DNA of 64,000 nucleotides from G963667425 sp963667425 [NCBI: bacterium] (GTDB taxonomy: Bacteria; UBP6; UBA1177), in NCBI GenBank assembly GCA_963667425.1, contig OY763407.1, forward strand, positions 1,116,001 through 1,180,000, in the 5' to 3' direction. Shown piece after piece: positions 18,462 to 29,900 of this stretch (position 1 is the stretch's first letter; every line of letters starts with the position of its first letter). The notes beneath the pieces are model-generated. The model was not told the origin of the DNA. It did not search any database and saw only the letters and a list, made by a program, of their open reading frames with translations. Position numbers and translations under genes: made by a program.

Positions 18462-20969
18462 ATGAAAAAATCATTGCTGTTTTTATCATTTTTTTTATTT
18501 ACACTTGGACTTTCTTCTTCCGAGCTTTTGATTGGAGGAAACATGATCAATGTCGAAAAATCTTCTAAATATTCGGCAGTTAAAACAGAAAAACAGTTAA
18601 AAAACGCTGTTGCGACACTTAAAGTCGGCAAATTAAATTACTCCATACTAAATAAAACGGACGGACTCCCCATCTATTTTATCAATGAGATGCCTGTAAT
18701 TATAGACAACTTCTTATACGTAAAAGGGGAAAAAAACTACAAATATCTTGAAAATAAATACGACATAAAACTTGTTGAAATAATGTCAGGCTATAATCTC
18801 TACAGATTCAGCACAAAAAATGATGCACTTATAATAAGTGAAAAAATAATAAAAAACGGTGATGGAAAAGCATTTCCTGAAATGATAAAAGAAAATTTCT
18901 TAACATACACTCCAGTTGTACCCAATGACAAGCATTATTCACATCAGTGGTTTCTGCATAACACCGGTTTTTATGCTGATAATGGACAGTATGCAGATAA
19001 AGACCTAACAACAGTTGAAGGTGCTGATATAAAATTTGATGAAGCTGTTAATTTTCTTATAGCGGAAAATGCAAATGTTGATGACACAACGAAAGTTGCA
19101 ATAATGGATTCAGGTGTTGCAACCGGTCACCCTGATCTTAATATGAAACTGGATACAGGATATAATGCAATAGACGATGTTGAAGGTGGAAATCCTGATA
19201 TAAGCAATATAGATTCATACTCATTTAATGAAGTGCTTGCTCTTTCACATGGAACAAATTGTGCCGGAGTAAGTGCAGCAGAAGGAGATGATAACGGTGT
19301 TACAGGTGTATGTCCATGGTGTGGAATATACCCGGTAAAATATCTTGAAGGAGTTACAGGCAGTGCTACAACTTCAAAAATGGTTCTTGATTCATTTCAA
19401 AAATATGTTGATGACCCTGCAATTGTTGCTGTCAACTGTAGCTATGGTCCGTCTTCAGAATATGGAAACGTTCCGGCATCAGAAGCAGAACTTGAAGCAC
19501 ACAAAAATTTTCTTCAAAACGGTAGAAACGGGAAAGGCGGAGCAATAGTATACGCAGCAGGAAATGACAATGTTGATGGCGGATACCATAGAATGCTCGA
19601 AACAGTTTTTAATGTTGATAGAGATGGAGATGGTACAGAGGAAACAGAAACAGGAGTCGTTACTGTTGCAGCTGTAACTGCATGGGATACAAAAGCTGTT
19701 TATTCCAACTTTGGTTCAAGCGTTGATGTTGCTGCACCATCATTATCGGAATTTCCAGTTATAGGAATGGCAACAACTGCAATTCCTGGATATGGAGATT
19801 TTGATACTGATTACTCTCTTATATTCTCAGGAACATCAGCAGCAGCGCCTGTAATAACAGGTTTTTTAGGAACACTTTTTTCCGTAAACCCTGATCTTAC
19901 TTTAGAGGAAGCAGTTAATATATTAAAACTAAGTGCAGACAAAATAAATCCTGAAACCGGAATGTATGATGAAAACGGACACAGTGTAAAATTTGGTTAC
20001 GGAAGAGCAAACCTTTTAAAAGCTGTACGTCTTGCCATGTCAAAAGAAATGTGTGCTTCCACAGGAGAGGAAAAATGTGATGACAACATCGATAACGACT
20101 GCGACGGGCTTGTAAATGAAGGATGCAATGGCGAAATACCTGTAGGAAATGCATGTGAAACAGATGAAGACTGTAAAGTAAGAAATGGATATACAGGAAA
20201 ATGTTTAACATCGTTATATGGAAACAATTATCCTGGAGGAATATGTGTTCTTGAGTCACAGGAAACGAGACCTTGTCCAGACGGAACAGTTTCAACACTT
20301 TCAGACGGCATATACTACTGCGTAAAGGATTGCAGCGCAGAAACACCATGTAACAGGGAAGAATATTACTGTTCAGATGAAGTATACGGAGTATGTACAC
20401 CATATTGCAGAGATGACAAAGACTGCAACCTTGAAAGCTACTGTAACAGCAATAAAAAATGTCAGAAAATACCACAGGGAATTGGTGGAAAATGCGACAC
20501 GGACGAAGATTGTGACGGAAATCAGTCAATGTGCATTCCTCCAAGTTATTATCCAAATGGATACTGTACTGCACAGTGCAGAAATGAAGATGATTCAACC
20601 TGCCCTACTGATGGACACTGCATAGAGATGAAGACAGGATATGGAACATTTAATATGTGTCTTGGAAAATGTACATCAGATGAAGATTGCAGACCCGACA
20701 GCGATGCCTATATCTGTCACGTAATAATGAATGGTAAAGAAGGTGTATGTTACCGCAAATGCAAACAGGACTCTGATTGCGGAGAATACATAAAATGTAC
20801 AGAAGAAGGAAGATGTGACGATGGAATATCAAATTCAGATTCTGATAAAGATCAAATCATTGATGAAGATACAGCAGAAACAGAAAATGAAGCAGTATCT
20901 GACACAGACACACTTACAGAAGATAAAAAATCAGGTTCTGATGGATGTTCCTGTTCACTTATTATCTGA
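18462..20969 (+). CDS. Secreted subtilisin-like serine protease (S8) with Cys-rich C-terminus and DGCSCS tail
   Basis: About 835 residues from the ATG at 18462 (GGAG 7 bp upstream; the ATG at 18435 lacks a site). It has a signal peptide, a propeptide-like region, then a subtilase domain. The triad is Asp in AIMDSGV (~216), His in LSHGTNCAG (~263) and Ser in FSGTSAAAP (~459), with oxyanion AAGNDN. After it comes a MopE-like motif, EKCDDNIDNDCDGLVNEGC. Several small Cys-rich modules (CxxDxDCxxxxxC) follow, then an Asp/Glu/Thr-rich linker. The protein ends abruptly in SDGCSCSLII. It is probably an exported, surface-held protease; the tail may be an anchor signal shared with two other proteins here. 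Confidence 0.9.
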   Translation: MKKSLLFLSFFLFTLGLSSSELLIGGNMINVEKSSKYSAVKTEKQLKNAVATLKVGKLNYSILNKTDGLPIYFINEMPVIIDNFLYVKGEKNYKYLENKYDIKLVEIMSGYNLYRFSTKNDALIISEKIIKNGDGKAFPEMIKENFLTYTPVVPNDKHYSHQWFLHNTGFYADNGQYADKDLTTVEGADIKFDEAVNFLIAENANVDDTTKVAIMDSGVATGHPDLNMKLDTGYNAIDDVEGGNPDISNIDSYSFNEVLALSHGTNCAGVSAAEGDDNGVTGVCPWCGIYPVKYLEGVTGSATTSKMVLDSFQKYVDDPAIVAVNCSYGPSSEYGNVPASEAELEAHKNFLQNGRNGKGGAIVYAAGNDNVDGGYHRMLETVFNVDRDGDGTEETETGVVTVAAVTAWDTKAVYSNFGSSVDVAAPSLSEFPVIGMATTAIPGYGDFDTDYSLIFSGTSAAAPVITGFLGTLFSVNPDLTLEEAVNILKLSADKINPETGMYDENGHSVKFGYGRANLLKAVRLAMSKEMCASTGEEKCDDNIDNDCDGLVNEGCNGEIPVGNACETDEDCKVRNGYTGKCLTSLYGNNYPGGICVLESQETRPCPDGTVSTLSDGIYYCVKDCSAETPCNREEYYCSDEVYGVCTPYCRDDKDCNLESYCNSNKKCQKIPQGIGGKCDTDEDCDGNQSMCIPPSYYPNGYCTAQCRNEDDSTCPTDGHCIEMKTGYGTFNMCLGKCTSDEDCRPDSDAYICHVIMNGKEGVCYRKCKQDSDCGEYIKCTEEGRCDDGISNSDSDKDQIIDEDTAETENEAVSDTDTLTEDKKSGSDGCSCSLII

Positions 20970-21623
20970 AACTGTATATGAATAAACGATTATACTTCTA
21001 AGATCTTCAGCCGTAAGAGGCTCTTTAAATCTACAACCGGCAAGTTGAACATATCTTCCTGAACTCCTGATTTTTTCAACTCTTCGCGGTTGAAGAACTA
21101 TTGTAGAAGGATTTGCGGTCTTGATACACATATAATAATCGTCACCAACAAACAGTTCTTTTGATGCAAAAAGGCATGCACCTGTCATAGAAATATTTAT
21201 TATGTAAATTTCTACAGAATCATGTACGCAATTTGCGGTAGTTTCAATAGAAACAGGAATTCTGTAATCACCTCTTTTATCACTATGAAGATCATGCGCC
21301 CACAACTGTAGTAAATTCCTTGCCTGGCTAACAACTTTGTATAAATTATTAGAACTTTCAATAATAATAATGTTGCCATAAATCTTTTGAAATAAATTGA
21401 GTATTTTATATTTTTCATCTTCTGACGTAGCGTTTTTTATTTTACCTATAGTACCCTTTATTTCTCTTTTCACAAGAATGAGTTCTTTAGACGGTTTAGA
21501 CTGCAAAACTAAGTCTATTGCATTTAAAACCTTATTCATAGAAAAATCCAGTTGCTCATCTATAGAGATATCAGATAAAACCGAATCCAAAAGCTCTTGA
21601 GAAATCAAAATTTCAGATGACAT
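20955..21623 (-). CDS. PilZ-domain protein
   Basis: A 222-residue cytoplasmic protein. The N-terminal half (to ~115) is helical and unrecognised. The C-terminal half carries a PilZ-like domain: KRGDYRIPV gives the RxxxR c-di-GMP contact and IINISMTGACLF the [DN]xSxxG contact. It is therefore a plausible c-di-GMP receptor. Its 3' end overlaps the convergent protease gene by 15 bp. No diguanylate cyclase is in the window. Confidence 0.75.
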   Translation of the reverse strand: MSSEILISQELLDSVLSDISIDEQLDFSMNKVLNAIDLVLQSKPSKELILVKREIKGTIGKIKNATSEDEKYKILNLFQKIYGNIIIIESSNNLYKVVSQARNLLQLWAHDLHSDKRGDYRIPVSIETTANCVHDSVEIYIINISMTGACLFASKELFVGDDYYMCIKTANPSTIVLQPRRVEKIRSSGRYVQLAGCRFKEPLTAEDLRSIIVYSYTVSDNK

Positions 21624-21789
21624 TAAATTTCTCCAACCGAAAAGATATAATTTATTCTAACCCTTTAAAAACGTTTTTCAAGAAATTAACTTTCCAAAAA
21701 ATAAAAATGATTGCTTTTTTTGTTTTTAAAAGTAGTCTTTCTTCGCTAATTTTATTAATGATATAACCCTGAAATGACAGGTGAAATTA

Positions 21790-22302
21790 ATGAAAAAAGA
21801 TAGCTTAATTAAAATAAGAAAACCTTTTCTGAAAGATATTGAAAAAATCTATGAACTGTCACAAAACGTTGACAATATAAATGATTTTATATCTCCATCA
21901 ATAATTACACTTGAAGAAATGAAAAGAAACTTTCAAAACAAAGGTTTTTGGGAGGATTATGATGGAATACCATTTATAATTGAAATTTCCGAAGAAAAAC
22001 TCATCGGAGAAATAATTGCATTTAAAAGTATACACTCTAAAGGAGAATATGAACTAAGTTATTACATATACAGAAAAGAAGACAGAAAAAAAGGGTACAT
22101 GACCAAAGCTCTAACACAAGCCATAGAACAAATATTTAAAGAAAATATAGCAAAAGAACTCTACATACTTGCAGATGAAAAAAACAGAGCCAGCTGGTCA
22201 GTGGCGGAAAACTGCGGATTCACCTATACAGGAACTAAACTCGAAGCAGTATTTCATCAGGGGGAATATAGAAAAGTAAGAACATATATACTCAAAAAAT
22301 GA
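21790..22302 (+). CDS. GNAT-family N-acetyltransferase
   Basis: About 170 residues from the ATG at 21790 (AGGTG 8 bp upstream; an in-frame GTG at 21781 adds three residues). The acetyl-CoA region is present in variant form (YYIYRKEDRKKGYMTKAL), and the C-terminus has the RimJ/RimL-like pattern NRASWSVAENCGFTYTG. It would transfer acetyl from acetyl-CoA to an unknown amine. It is a single gene. Confidence 0.82.
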   Translation: MKKDSLIKIRKPFLKDIEKIYELSQNVDNINDFISPSIITLEEMKRNFQNKGFWEDYDGIPFIIEISEEKLIGEIIAFKSIHSKGEYELSYYIYRKEDRKKGYMTKALTQAIEQIFKENIAKELYILADEKNRASWSVAENCGFTYTGTKLEAVFHQGEYRKVRTYILKK

Positions 22303-22630
22303 GAACCCTTGAGAAAAAAGTGGACATTAAATTAAGCCAGCTTACACTATGCAGTATAAAGCAAAAACAGGAAAAATAATAAACTATTTCTAAAAAATTA
22401 TTGAAAAGAATACATCAGAATCACTTTCATTTATATTGCCATCCAAACAGACAGACAACTTGAAGGTTAAAATCTTTAACCTGCTAAATCTAAAAAAATT
22501 TAAAACACTTTTATATTATACTTCTTAAGTATACTACATTTATAAAATTTATTTTTCTTGATTTTTTTATTATATAATGTATTCTTCTTTTAATACTTAA
22601 GAGGTATTAAAAGTATTATAGGAGTTTATA
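22303..22630 (+). promoter_or_regulatory. Leader of the first giant protein gene with two inverted operator-like sites
   Basis: This 328-bp gap holds a TATAAT at 22573-22578. Two related 17-bp sites stand in opposite orientation: 22517-22533 (TATACTTCTTAAGTATA) and 22592-22608 (AATACTTAAGAGGTATT). The second matches the reverse complement of the first at 14 of 17 bases, and each is itself close to palindromic. They bracket the -10 element, as a dimeric regulator's operators would. No good -35 is seen. A 7-bp perfect stem (GGTTAAA-atc-TTTAACC) stands at 22465-22481. Ribosome site TAGGAG precedes the ATG at 22631. Confidence 0.4.
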
Positions 22631-25600
22631 ATGAAAAAATCTATTCTTTTGTTTTTGTCTTTTTTTATTGCATCTTCAACGGTTTATGCTCAAATTTCAC
22701 TAATAAACATTGCTCAGTCAGGGGTTTCTTTACCTACAGCTACAGTATGGGAACAAAAATTGTCAAACCTTTCAAATGGAAGATGCAATATTCAAAATGA
22801 AGGTAATGCCGTCTCTCTATTTGGTAACACAAGTATACTTAAAGCAATGTCTACAACGTGGGGAGGAATAGGTTCTATCTACTATGTTCAGGCAGACACA
22901 GGATGGGATAATGGAAGTGGAACAAAAGGCTGGGAAATATCTGCTAACACAAAAGCTTTTGAAAACATGAGTGTAAGTTTCAGACCCATGTCTTACAACA
23001 GAAATGGAATAGATTTCGGGCCTCGCGATTTCAAAATTCAATATAGCCTTAATAATTCTACCTGGACAGATTTAGGAACGACCTACACATCTCAGGATAC
23101 ATGGTCAAGCGGGCTTTACACAAGAACTCTACCAAGTGAATGTAATGACAAATCTGTTGTTTATCTCCGCTGGATAATGTCAAGTAATATTGCAACAGAT
23201 GGCGGCAGTATAAGAGGTACTACTCCAGTATCAGCAATAGGAAACATTCTTATTACAGGAGATGTTATTCCATATTCTCCCACAGATATCCTGTTAAGCT
23301 CAAATAATGTTGATTTAAATGGAACTGCCGAAAGAACTGTAGGAACATTATCTTCTGTTGACATAAATGAATGTGATACAAACACATATTCTTTCGTTAC
23401 AGGCGATGGCGATACTAATAATGATGACTATATAATTGATGGGAATATACTCAAAGTAAAAAATGCAGTACTTTCAGGTACAGAAAATTCAGTAAGAATA
23501 AATGTAAATGATGGAACATATAATTATGCAAAAAGTTTTACCATTAATCTTAATCAACATTGCTCTATTGATTCTTCAGACGATTATTACTATTATATAT
23601 CAAAAGTTGAATTTAATACACTTGCAAGCACATCATTAAATAATGGGAATGGATATGAAGACTACACTTCGGAATCGACTTCAGTTAATATAGGATCAAC
23701 ATATAATATCAGTGTTGATATTTCCACCAACGAATCAAGCTCAGAGTATCCATATTATTTAAGAGCTTATATTGACTGGAATCACGACGGAATTTTTGAT
23801 ACTTCGGAGACTTCAAACGAAGTTTACGATTTAAATAGCGGAACAGAATATGACAATCAGACAATATCCAGCAGTATAACTGTACCTGATTCAGCTATAA
23901 CAGGTGAAACAGTTATGCGAATTACAGTAAGAGGACCATATGGAGGTATACCAGCAATTCCTGAATTTTATGCACCTGAATGCGGAACTTTTGATTATGG
24001 TGAAGCTGAAGATTATACATTAAATGTAAATACAGCAGTAGTTCTTCCCACAGTAACAACGACAGCAGTAACAAACTACAATTCAAACGCAGGAACTTTA
24101 GGCGGCAACGTGACATCAGACGGAGGAGAAACAGTAGCAGAAAGAGGAGTTGTATACTCAACGACAGACAGTACACCTGAAATCGGAGAAGCCGGAGTAA
24201 CAAAAGATACAAATGGAACAGGAACAGGTGAATTCAGTGAAGCAGTAACAGGACTTGCAATAAACACAACCCACTATGTAAGAGCATATGCAACAAATTC
24301 CGTTGGAACAGCATATGGTGATACCGTAAGCTTTACAACATTAAAAGCAACACCAAACATAACAACAGCGCCAACCGCAACTGCAATAACCTACGGAGAT
24401 GCACTCTCAGCATCGACGCTTTCAGGAGGAGTTGCAACAGTAGCCGGAACATTTGCATTTACAGATGATTCAATAACACCAGATGCAGAAACATATACAG
24501 CAGGAGTAACATTCACTCCGACAGATACAACAAACTACAATACAGCTACAACAACAATAAACGTAACAGTAAACAAAGCCGTATCAGTAATAACATGGGG
24601 AAATCCGTCAGACATAACATACGGAACAGCGCTTTCAGGAACCGAGTTAAACGCAGAAGCAAACGTAGCCGGAACATTTGAATACACACCCGCAATAAAT
24701 ACAGTACTCACAAGCGGCCACAGTCAAAGCCTGAGCGTAACATTTACACCAGATGATACAACAAACTACACAACAGAAACCAAAACAGTATCAATAAACG
24801 TAAGTCCGGCAGAGATCACCGCCAAAGCAGACGACAAAACAAGAAACTACGGCGAAGCCAACCCTGAATTTACAATAACCTACAGCGGCTTTGTGAACGG
24901 TGAAGACGAAACAGCAGTGACAACAGCATCAACAGCCGTAACAACAGCAACAGCAAACTCTCCGGCAGGCACATACGACATAACAGTAAACGGCGGAACA
25001 GCACCAAACTACACATTCACCTACACCAAAGGAACCCTTACAATAAACGGAATCATCCCGACAGCAACAACAGGCACAGCATCAACTCTAACAACCAGAC
25101 AGGCAACATTAAACGGAACAGTAGCAGACAATGGCGGCAATACAGTTACAGAAAAAGGAATCTGTATAAGCACATCAGCCAATCCAACCACAGCAGACAC
25201 CTGCATAACAGACACAAGTGAAGGAAGTGAAATAAGCGGAACATTCACAGGACTAACCCCAAACACGACCTATCACTACAGAGCATACGCAACCACTCTT
25301 GAAGGAACAGGATATGGAAATGACCAGACCTTCATTACATACAAAGCAGTAACAATAACAACAGGACAAAGCTTCAGCGTAAATGAAAACGAATCAGCGC
25401 TCACAGCAGTAGGAACAATAGAAATCACAGGAGACATCCAAGGCACAGCAAACTACACAATAACAGCAGGCGACACGGAAAACATCTTCCAGATGAGCGG
25501 AGCAGAAATACAAGTAGCAGATGCCACAAAACTCGACTATGAAACAGCCGTAAGCCATACAGTTACAGTAAAAGTTGAAGATGATGAAAACACCAGTGAA

Positions 25601-26731
25601 GAAACAGTCACAATCAATCTCACCAATCTTAACGACAACACTCCGGTAATAACCGACAGCCAGTACACACTCTCGGAAAACGCATTAAACGGCACAGTGA
25701 TAGCTACACTAAGCGCAGCAGATGCAGACGGCACACTAAACGAACTCACCTACACAATAGAGACAGGAAACAATGACGGCATCTTTGCACTAAATCCGGC
25801 AACAGGAGAGCTTACAGTCATTGACAACACAAACCTTGACTATGAAACCACAGCAAGCTATTCACTCGGAATAAAAGTAAGCGACACAGCAAACGAAGCC
25901 TCAGCCACAGTGACAGTAACCATCACAGACGACACAGGAACCTGCGCCGAACCGACCGAAATAGATACCCTGCCATTTACCGTAGACACAACAACAGCAG
26001 AAAGATACAGCAACATCACAAACTACGGAGCAAACTGCGGCGAAACCACATACGGAGAAAACGACCACACATATGTTTACACAGTAAGTGCAGGCGACAA
26101 AATAGAAATAACAGCCACACCCGAAACAGACTACGACCTGATCCTCATGATCCAGAGCGACTGCGGCAACAACTGTGACACATATGCAAACGAAGGAACG
26201 GCAGGAACAGCAGAAACCATAATCTATGAAGCGACAGAAAACAAAGACATCTACATCATAGTGGAAGGCATCAACGGAAGCGGAACCTACACACTTGACG
26301 TAAAAGTGAAAGTAGAAGAAACACCCGATGAAGACGAACTCACAGATGACGATGAAATCATTGATGAAGAAACCGATGAAGACATCTATCCGGTAGACGA
26401 AGATGAAATAACAGATGATGATGCAACATCAACTGATGAAGATGAAGTCATTGACGAAGAAACCGATGAGGACATCTATCCGGCAGACGAAGATGAAATA
26501 ACAGATGATGATGCAACATCAACTGATGAAGATGAAACCATTGACGAAGAAACAGATGAAGACATCTATCCGGCAGATGAAGACGAAGTTACCGACACAG
26601 AAACAGATAACGATGTAACAGAAGTCATTGATGAAGAAAATGATGAAGAGACAGATACTGAAGAAACTGACTTAGATATCGTTAAACCTTCCTCTGATGA
26701 TGGCTGCGGATGCAGTGTGATTTCATGGTAG
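22631..26731 (+). CDS. Giant secreted multidomain protein A (GEVED, YDG/MBG, cadherin-like, acidic tail)
   Basis: A 1366-residue protein with signal peptide (cut near VYA-QIS). From the N-terminus: an unrecognised beta-rich region, and a GEVED-type module (~310-466; YIDWNHDGIFDTSE, CGTFDYGEAEDYTLNV). Next comes an Fn3-like repeat (~471-570), then YDG/MBG modules (VTFTPTDTTNYNTAT; ITAKADDKTRNYGEANP). A second Fn3-like unit, two cadherin-like repeats and a PPC-like domain (YGANCGETTYGENDHTYVYT) follow. It closes with an acidic 30-residue repeat tether and the tail SSDDGCGCSVISW. Everything after residue ~570 is nearly identical to protein B. It is probably a surface adhesin or matrix protein. 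Confidence 0.82.
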   Translation: MKKSILLFLSFFIASSTVYAQISLINIAQSGVSLPTATVWEQKLSNLSNGRCNIQNEGNAVSLFGNTSILKAMSTTWGGIGSIYYVQADTGWDNGSGTKGWEISANTKAFENMSVSFRPMSYNRNGIDFGPRDFKIQYSLNNSTWTDLGTTYTSQDTWSSGLYTRTLPSECNDKSVVYLRWIMSSNIATDGGSIRGTTPVSAIGNILITGDVIPYSPTDILLSSNNVDLNGTAERTVGTLSSVDINECDTNTYSFVTGDGDTNNDDYIIDGNILKVKNAVLSGTENSVRINVNDGTYNYAKSFTINLNQHCSIDSSDDYYYYISKVEFNTLASTSLNNGNGYEDYTSESTSVNIGSTYNISVDISTNESSSEYPYYLRAYIDWNHDGIFDTSETSNEVYDLNSGTEYDNQTISSSITVPDSAITGETVMRITVRGPYGGIPAIPEFYAPECGTFDYGEAEDYTLNVNTAVVLPTVTTTAVTNYNSNAGTLGGNVTSDGGETVAERGVVYSTTDSTPEIGEAGVTKDTNGTGTGEFSEAVTGLAINTTHYVRAYATNSVGTAYGDTVSFTTLKATPNITTAPTATAITYGDALSASTLSGGVATVAGTFAFTDDSITPDAETYTAGVTFTPTDTTNYNTATTTINVTVNKAVSVITWGNPSDITYGTALSGTELNAEANVAGTFEYTPAINTVLTSGHSQSLSVTFTPDDTTNYTTETKTVSINVSPAEITAKADDKTRNYGEANPEFTITYSGFVNGEDETAVTTASTAVTTATANSPAGTYDITVNGGTAPNYTFTYTKGTLTINGIIPTATTGTASTLTTRQATLNGTVADNGGNTVTEKGICISTSANPTTADTCITDTSEGSEISGTFTGLTPNTTYHYRAYATTLEGTGYGNDQTFITYKAVTITTGQSFSVNENESALTAVGTIEITGDIQGTANYTITAGDTENIFQMSGAEIQVADATKLDYETAVSHTVTVKVEDDENTSEETVTINLTNLNDNTPVITDSQYTLSENALNGTVIATLSAADADGTLNELTYTIETGNNDGIFALNPATGELTVIDNTNLDYETTASYSLGIKVSDTANEASATVTVTITDDTGTCAEPTEIDTLPFTVDTTTAERYSNITNYGANCGETTYGENDHTYVYTVSAGDKIEITATPETDYDLILMIQSDCGNNCDTYANEGTAGTAETIIYEATENKDIYIIVEGINGSGTYTLDVKVKVEETPDEDELTDDDEIIDEETDEDIYPVDEDEITDDDATSTDEDEVIDEETDEDIYPADEDEITDDDATSTDEDETIDEETDEDIYPADEDEVTDTETDNDVTEVIDEENDEETDTEETDLDIVKPSSDDGCGCSVISW
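24341..26731 (+). repeat. 2.39-kb cassette, copy 1
   Basis: This stretch aligns with 30754-33144 at a constant offset of 6413 bp with no net insertion or deletion, and most windows of 60 bp or more that I compared are identical. It encodes the YDG/MBG, cadherin-like, PPC-like, acidic-repeat and DGCGCS parts of protein A. Codon choice inside it leans to A- and C-ending codons (ACA, AAC, GCA), more than in the upstream half of protein B. A short post-stop string (AATAATTTTATGTAA at 26743 and 33159) is also shared. Confidence 0.9.
26327..26698 (+). repeat. 90-bp tandem repeats encoding the acidic tether of protein A
   Basis: The 30-residue unit ITDDDATSTDEDEVIDEETD + EDIYPADEDE recurs about three times before degenerating into shorter Asp/Glu/Thr strings. 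It lies directly before the Cys-containing C-terminus. Repeat units are nearly identical in DNA, so copy number is probably prone to slippage or assembly collapse. Confidence 0.85.
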
Positions 26732-26940
26732 GCAGGATGATGAATAATTTTATGTAACCTACATTTTCTTTTTCCTTATATATAGTTATCTATCTATGTT
26801 TTCTAAAAAGTATCAGCAGCAGTTAACATATCTAAGAGCTTTTTCTTATGATAATTTGAATATTTAAATTGTCTTTTTGTTGCAAAGTTATTAAAATCAA
26901 ATGTTTATATTTTTCGTTGATAGTAAAAGGAGTGAATTCT

Positions 26941-29900
26941 ATGAAGAATTTTTTTATTAAAACTTTCTTTTTTCTATTTCTAGTTGCATCAACAACAGTT
27001 TATGGTGTGACTATTACAGTAACAAATACAAATGATTCAGGAGCAGGCAGTCTCAGACAGGCAATAACTGATGCCTCAGCTGGGGATACCATAGAGTTTA
27101 GCGTTTCAGGAACAATAACTCTTTCATCGTCGCTTACAATAAGCAAAAATCTTACTATTCAGGGACCTGGAGCTTCTTCTCTAGATATAAGTGGTAATAA
27201 TAGCGTTAGGGTTTTTCTCGTAAGTGGTTCAGCCGTTGTAACTATTAATGACCTGTCAATTATAAATGGTACCGCCAGTAATTATGGTGGTGGTGTTGAA
27301 AATGATCAGGCAACTACCACTATAAACAACTGTAAAATAACTGGTTGTACTGTTACTGGGACTGGTACAGGCGCTGGGGTTGATAGCTATAATGGAACTG
27401 TAACCATCAACAACTCTTTGCTTTCAGGTAATACAGCAGGTGGTCGTGGTGGAGCTGTTTCCGCATATGGCGGTTCTATGACTCTGAATAACTCTACTCT
27501 TGATAGTAACAATGCAGATATGGGTGGAGCTATAGGGCAGTTGCAGAGTACAGGTGATTTGACTGTAACCGGTTGTACAATAAGTAATAACAGTGCAAAT
27601 CAGGGACAGAATTATGGTGGTGGAATCTACTGGTATAATGGTACTGTAAATATAACAAATACAACTTTTTCAGGTAATAGTGCAAGTTATGGTGGTGCTA
27701 TTTCAGATGGATCGGCAGCTTACACTATGAATATAAATGCCTGCACAATTGTTAATAACAGTGCTTCTACTCAGGGTGGTGGTATATTATTAAGAAATGC
27801 CACAGCAAATATTAAAAATACAATTCTTGCTTCCAATACCTGTGCAACTGGAGCAAATTATTATAGTGATGGCGGGACTCTTACTTCTCAGGGATACAAT
27901 CTATGTGATGTAGCTCTTACTGCATTTACGGGTACAGGCGATATCCAGAATGGAACTCTTAATATAGATGTTCTCGCAGATAATGGCGGTTCAACAAACA
28001 CCCACGCACTATTAAGCGGTAGTGATGCAATAGATGCAATACCTGCAGCAAACTCCTATAACGGTATACCTGTCACTGACCAGATCGGCACATCAAGACC
28101 TCAAGGCATAAATGCAGATATAGGAGCATACGAAAAAACTGTGACAGTTGCCCTATCAGTAACGACACAGGCTGTAACTAGCGTAACTGCAACAACAGCA
28201 ACAGGAAATGGAAATATAACCAGTCTGGGAGCATCTAGCCCAACAGCTCACGGAGTCTGCTGGAATACTACAGGAAATCCTAAAACAGTGGATGACTGTA
28301 CTGATGAAGGCTCTGCAACGATCCTCGGTACTTTCAGTTCAGAAATGACAGGACTTAGTGAGAATATGACTTATTATGTCCGTGCCTATGCAACAAATAA
28401 CGAAGGAACTTCTTATGGAAATGAATTCATATTCACAACGCAGCCTTCTGCTCCTCAGCCAAACTATGCTCTTACTTTTGACGGAACAGATGATTATGTA
28501 ACTGCTAATGGAGTGTGTAACACGATAGCCTCAGAATTTACAATTGAAACATGGTTTAATACTGATGATGTTACCGGTTCCGGAAACAATCAGTCAATCT
28601 GGGCAATTAATGATGGTGATGGAATTCAGAATCTTCTTGTTCTGGGTTTGGGATCTGAAGGTAAAATTGCTGTCTGGCATTATAACGGTACATCAAATAC
28701 AAGACTTTTTACAGGAACATCTACTTTAGAAAATAATCAATGGTATCATATAGCATTAACTGTTGGTGGTGGAACTCTGACTGTCTATTTAAATGGAAAA
28801 GAGGAGTGGACAGGTGCTAAAACAATTACTGTTGGCAATACAGATCTTTTTTCAATAGGACAGGAATGGGATAATACAACTGCATCTGAATTCTTTAATG
28901 GTAAAATTGATGAATTTCGTATTTGGAACGACATCCGTACAAAAACTGAAATTCGTCAGAATATGTACCGTGAGCTTCCAGATCCGGCATCTGAAACAAA
29001 TCTCACAGCTTATTACAAGTTCAACGAAACTGCAGGAACAACACTCAGGGATTCAAAAAACAGCAACACAGGAACACTGACAAATATGACAGGGGTTGAA
29101 TGGATTCCTTCAAATGCAATGTCAGGACCTAAAAAAGCATTGGATCTTGATGGAAACAATGATTATGTTTTTGCAAATTTAAACTCATCAGGATCTTCAG
29201 CTATTACAATAGAGTCTTATATTTATTTCAATAATCTGACGAATCAGCAGAACATTATTCATATTGATGATGGCGGAGCAAATCTGAGAATTGTTCCCTA
29301 TAAATCTGCAGACAATAAAATAAGTTTGTTTGTAGCAAATTCATTAAATCAGGGTGATGTATTAAGTAGTGATTTTACATTAGAGGTAAATAAATGGTAT
29401 CACTTTGCATTTGTTTATGACAACAGATATTCTGCTATTTATGTAAATGGTAAAAAAGTTGCTGAAAAAACGGTAGCTTACAGTTACTCGCTTGATGGAA
29501 CAGATCGATTATATTTGGGGGCTGACTGGGGAACAGGTTTTCCTTCAAATATTAAAATAGATGAAGTTCGTATCTGGAACACTGCTAGAACCACTTCTGA
29601 AATACGCGAAAACATGATGCACCATCTTACAGGAAATGAGACAGGGCTTATTGCTTATTACAATTTTGATAATACAAGCGGCACAATTTTGCAGGATTTT
29701 TCAGAAAATGAAAATGATGCTACTCTTATGAATATGGATAACACTGACTGGGTTGATTCAGAGGCATATAATACATGGCTTGGAGCAGCAGGCAGCGATT
29801 GGTCAGAAGCTTTGAACTGGTCTGATGGTGTTCCGACCTCTATAGATAATGTTGGAATATATAAATGGCCAGGAAATTCCGAAGTTTCTATTTCGGGAAC

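Noticed and set aside
19915-20598. 227-codon minus-strand open frame
   Set aside because: It lies wholly inside the subtilase gene, is Cys/His/Phe-rich from reverse-reading of Cys modules, and has no ribosome site or recognisable domain.
22465-22481. Terminator for the GNAT gene
   Set aside because: The 7-bp stem is perfect but lacks a following T-tract and lies 160 bp from the stop codon.
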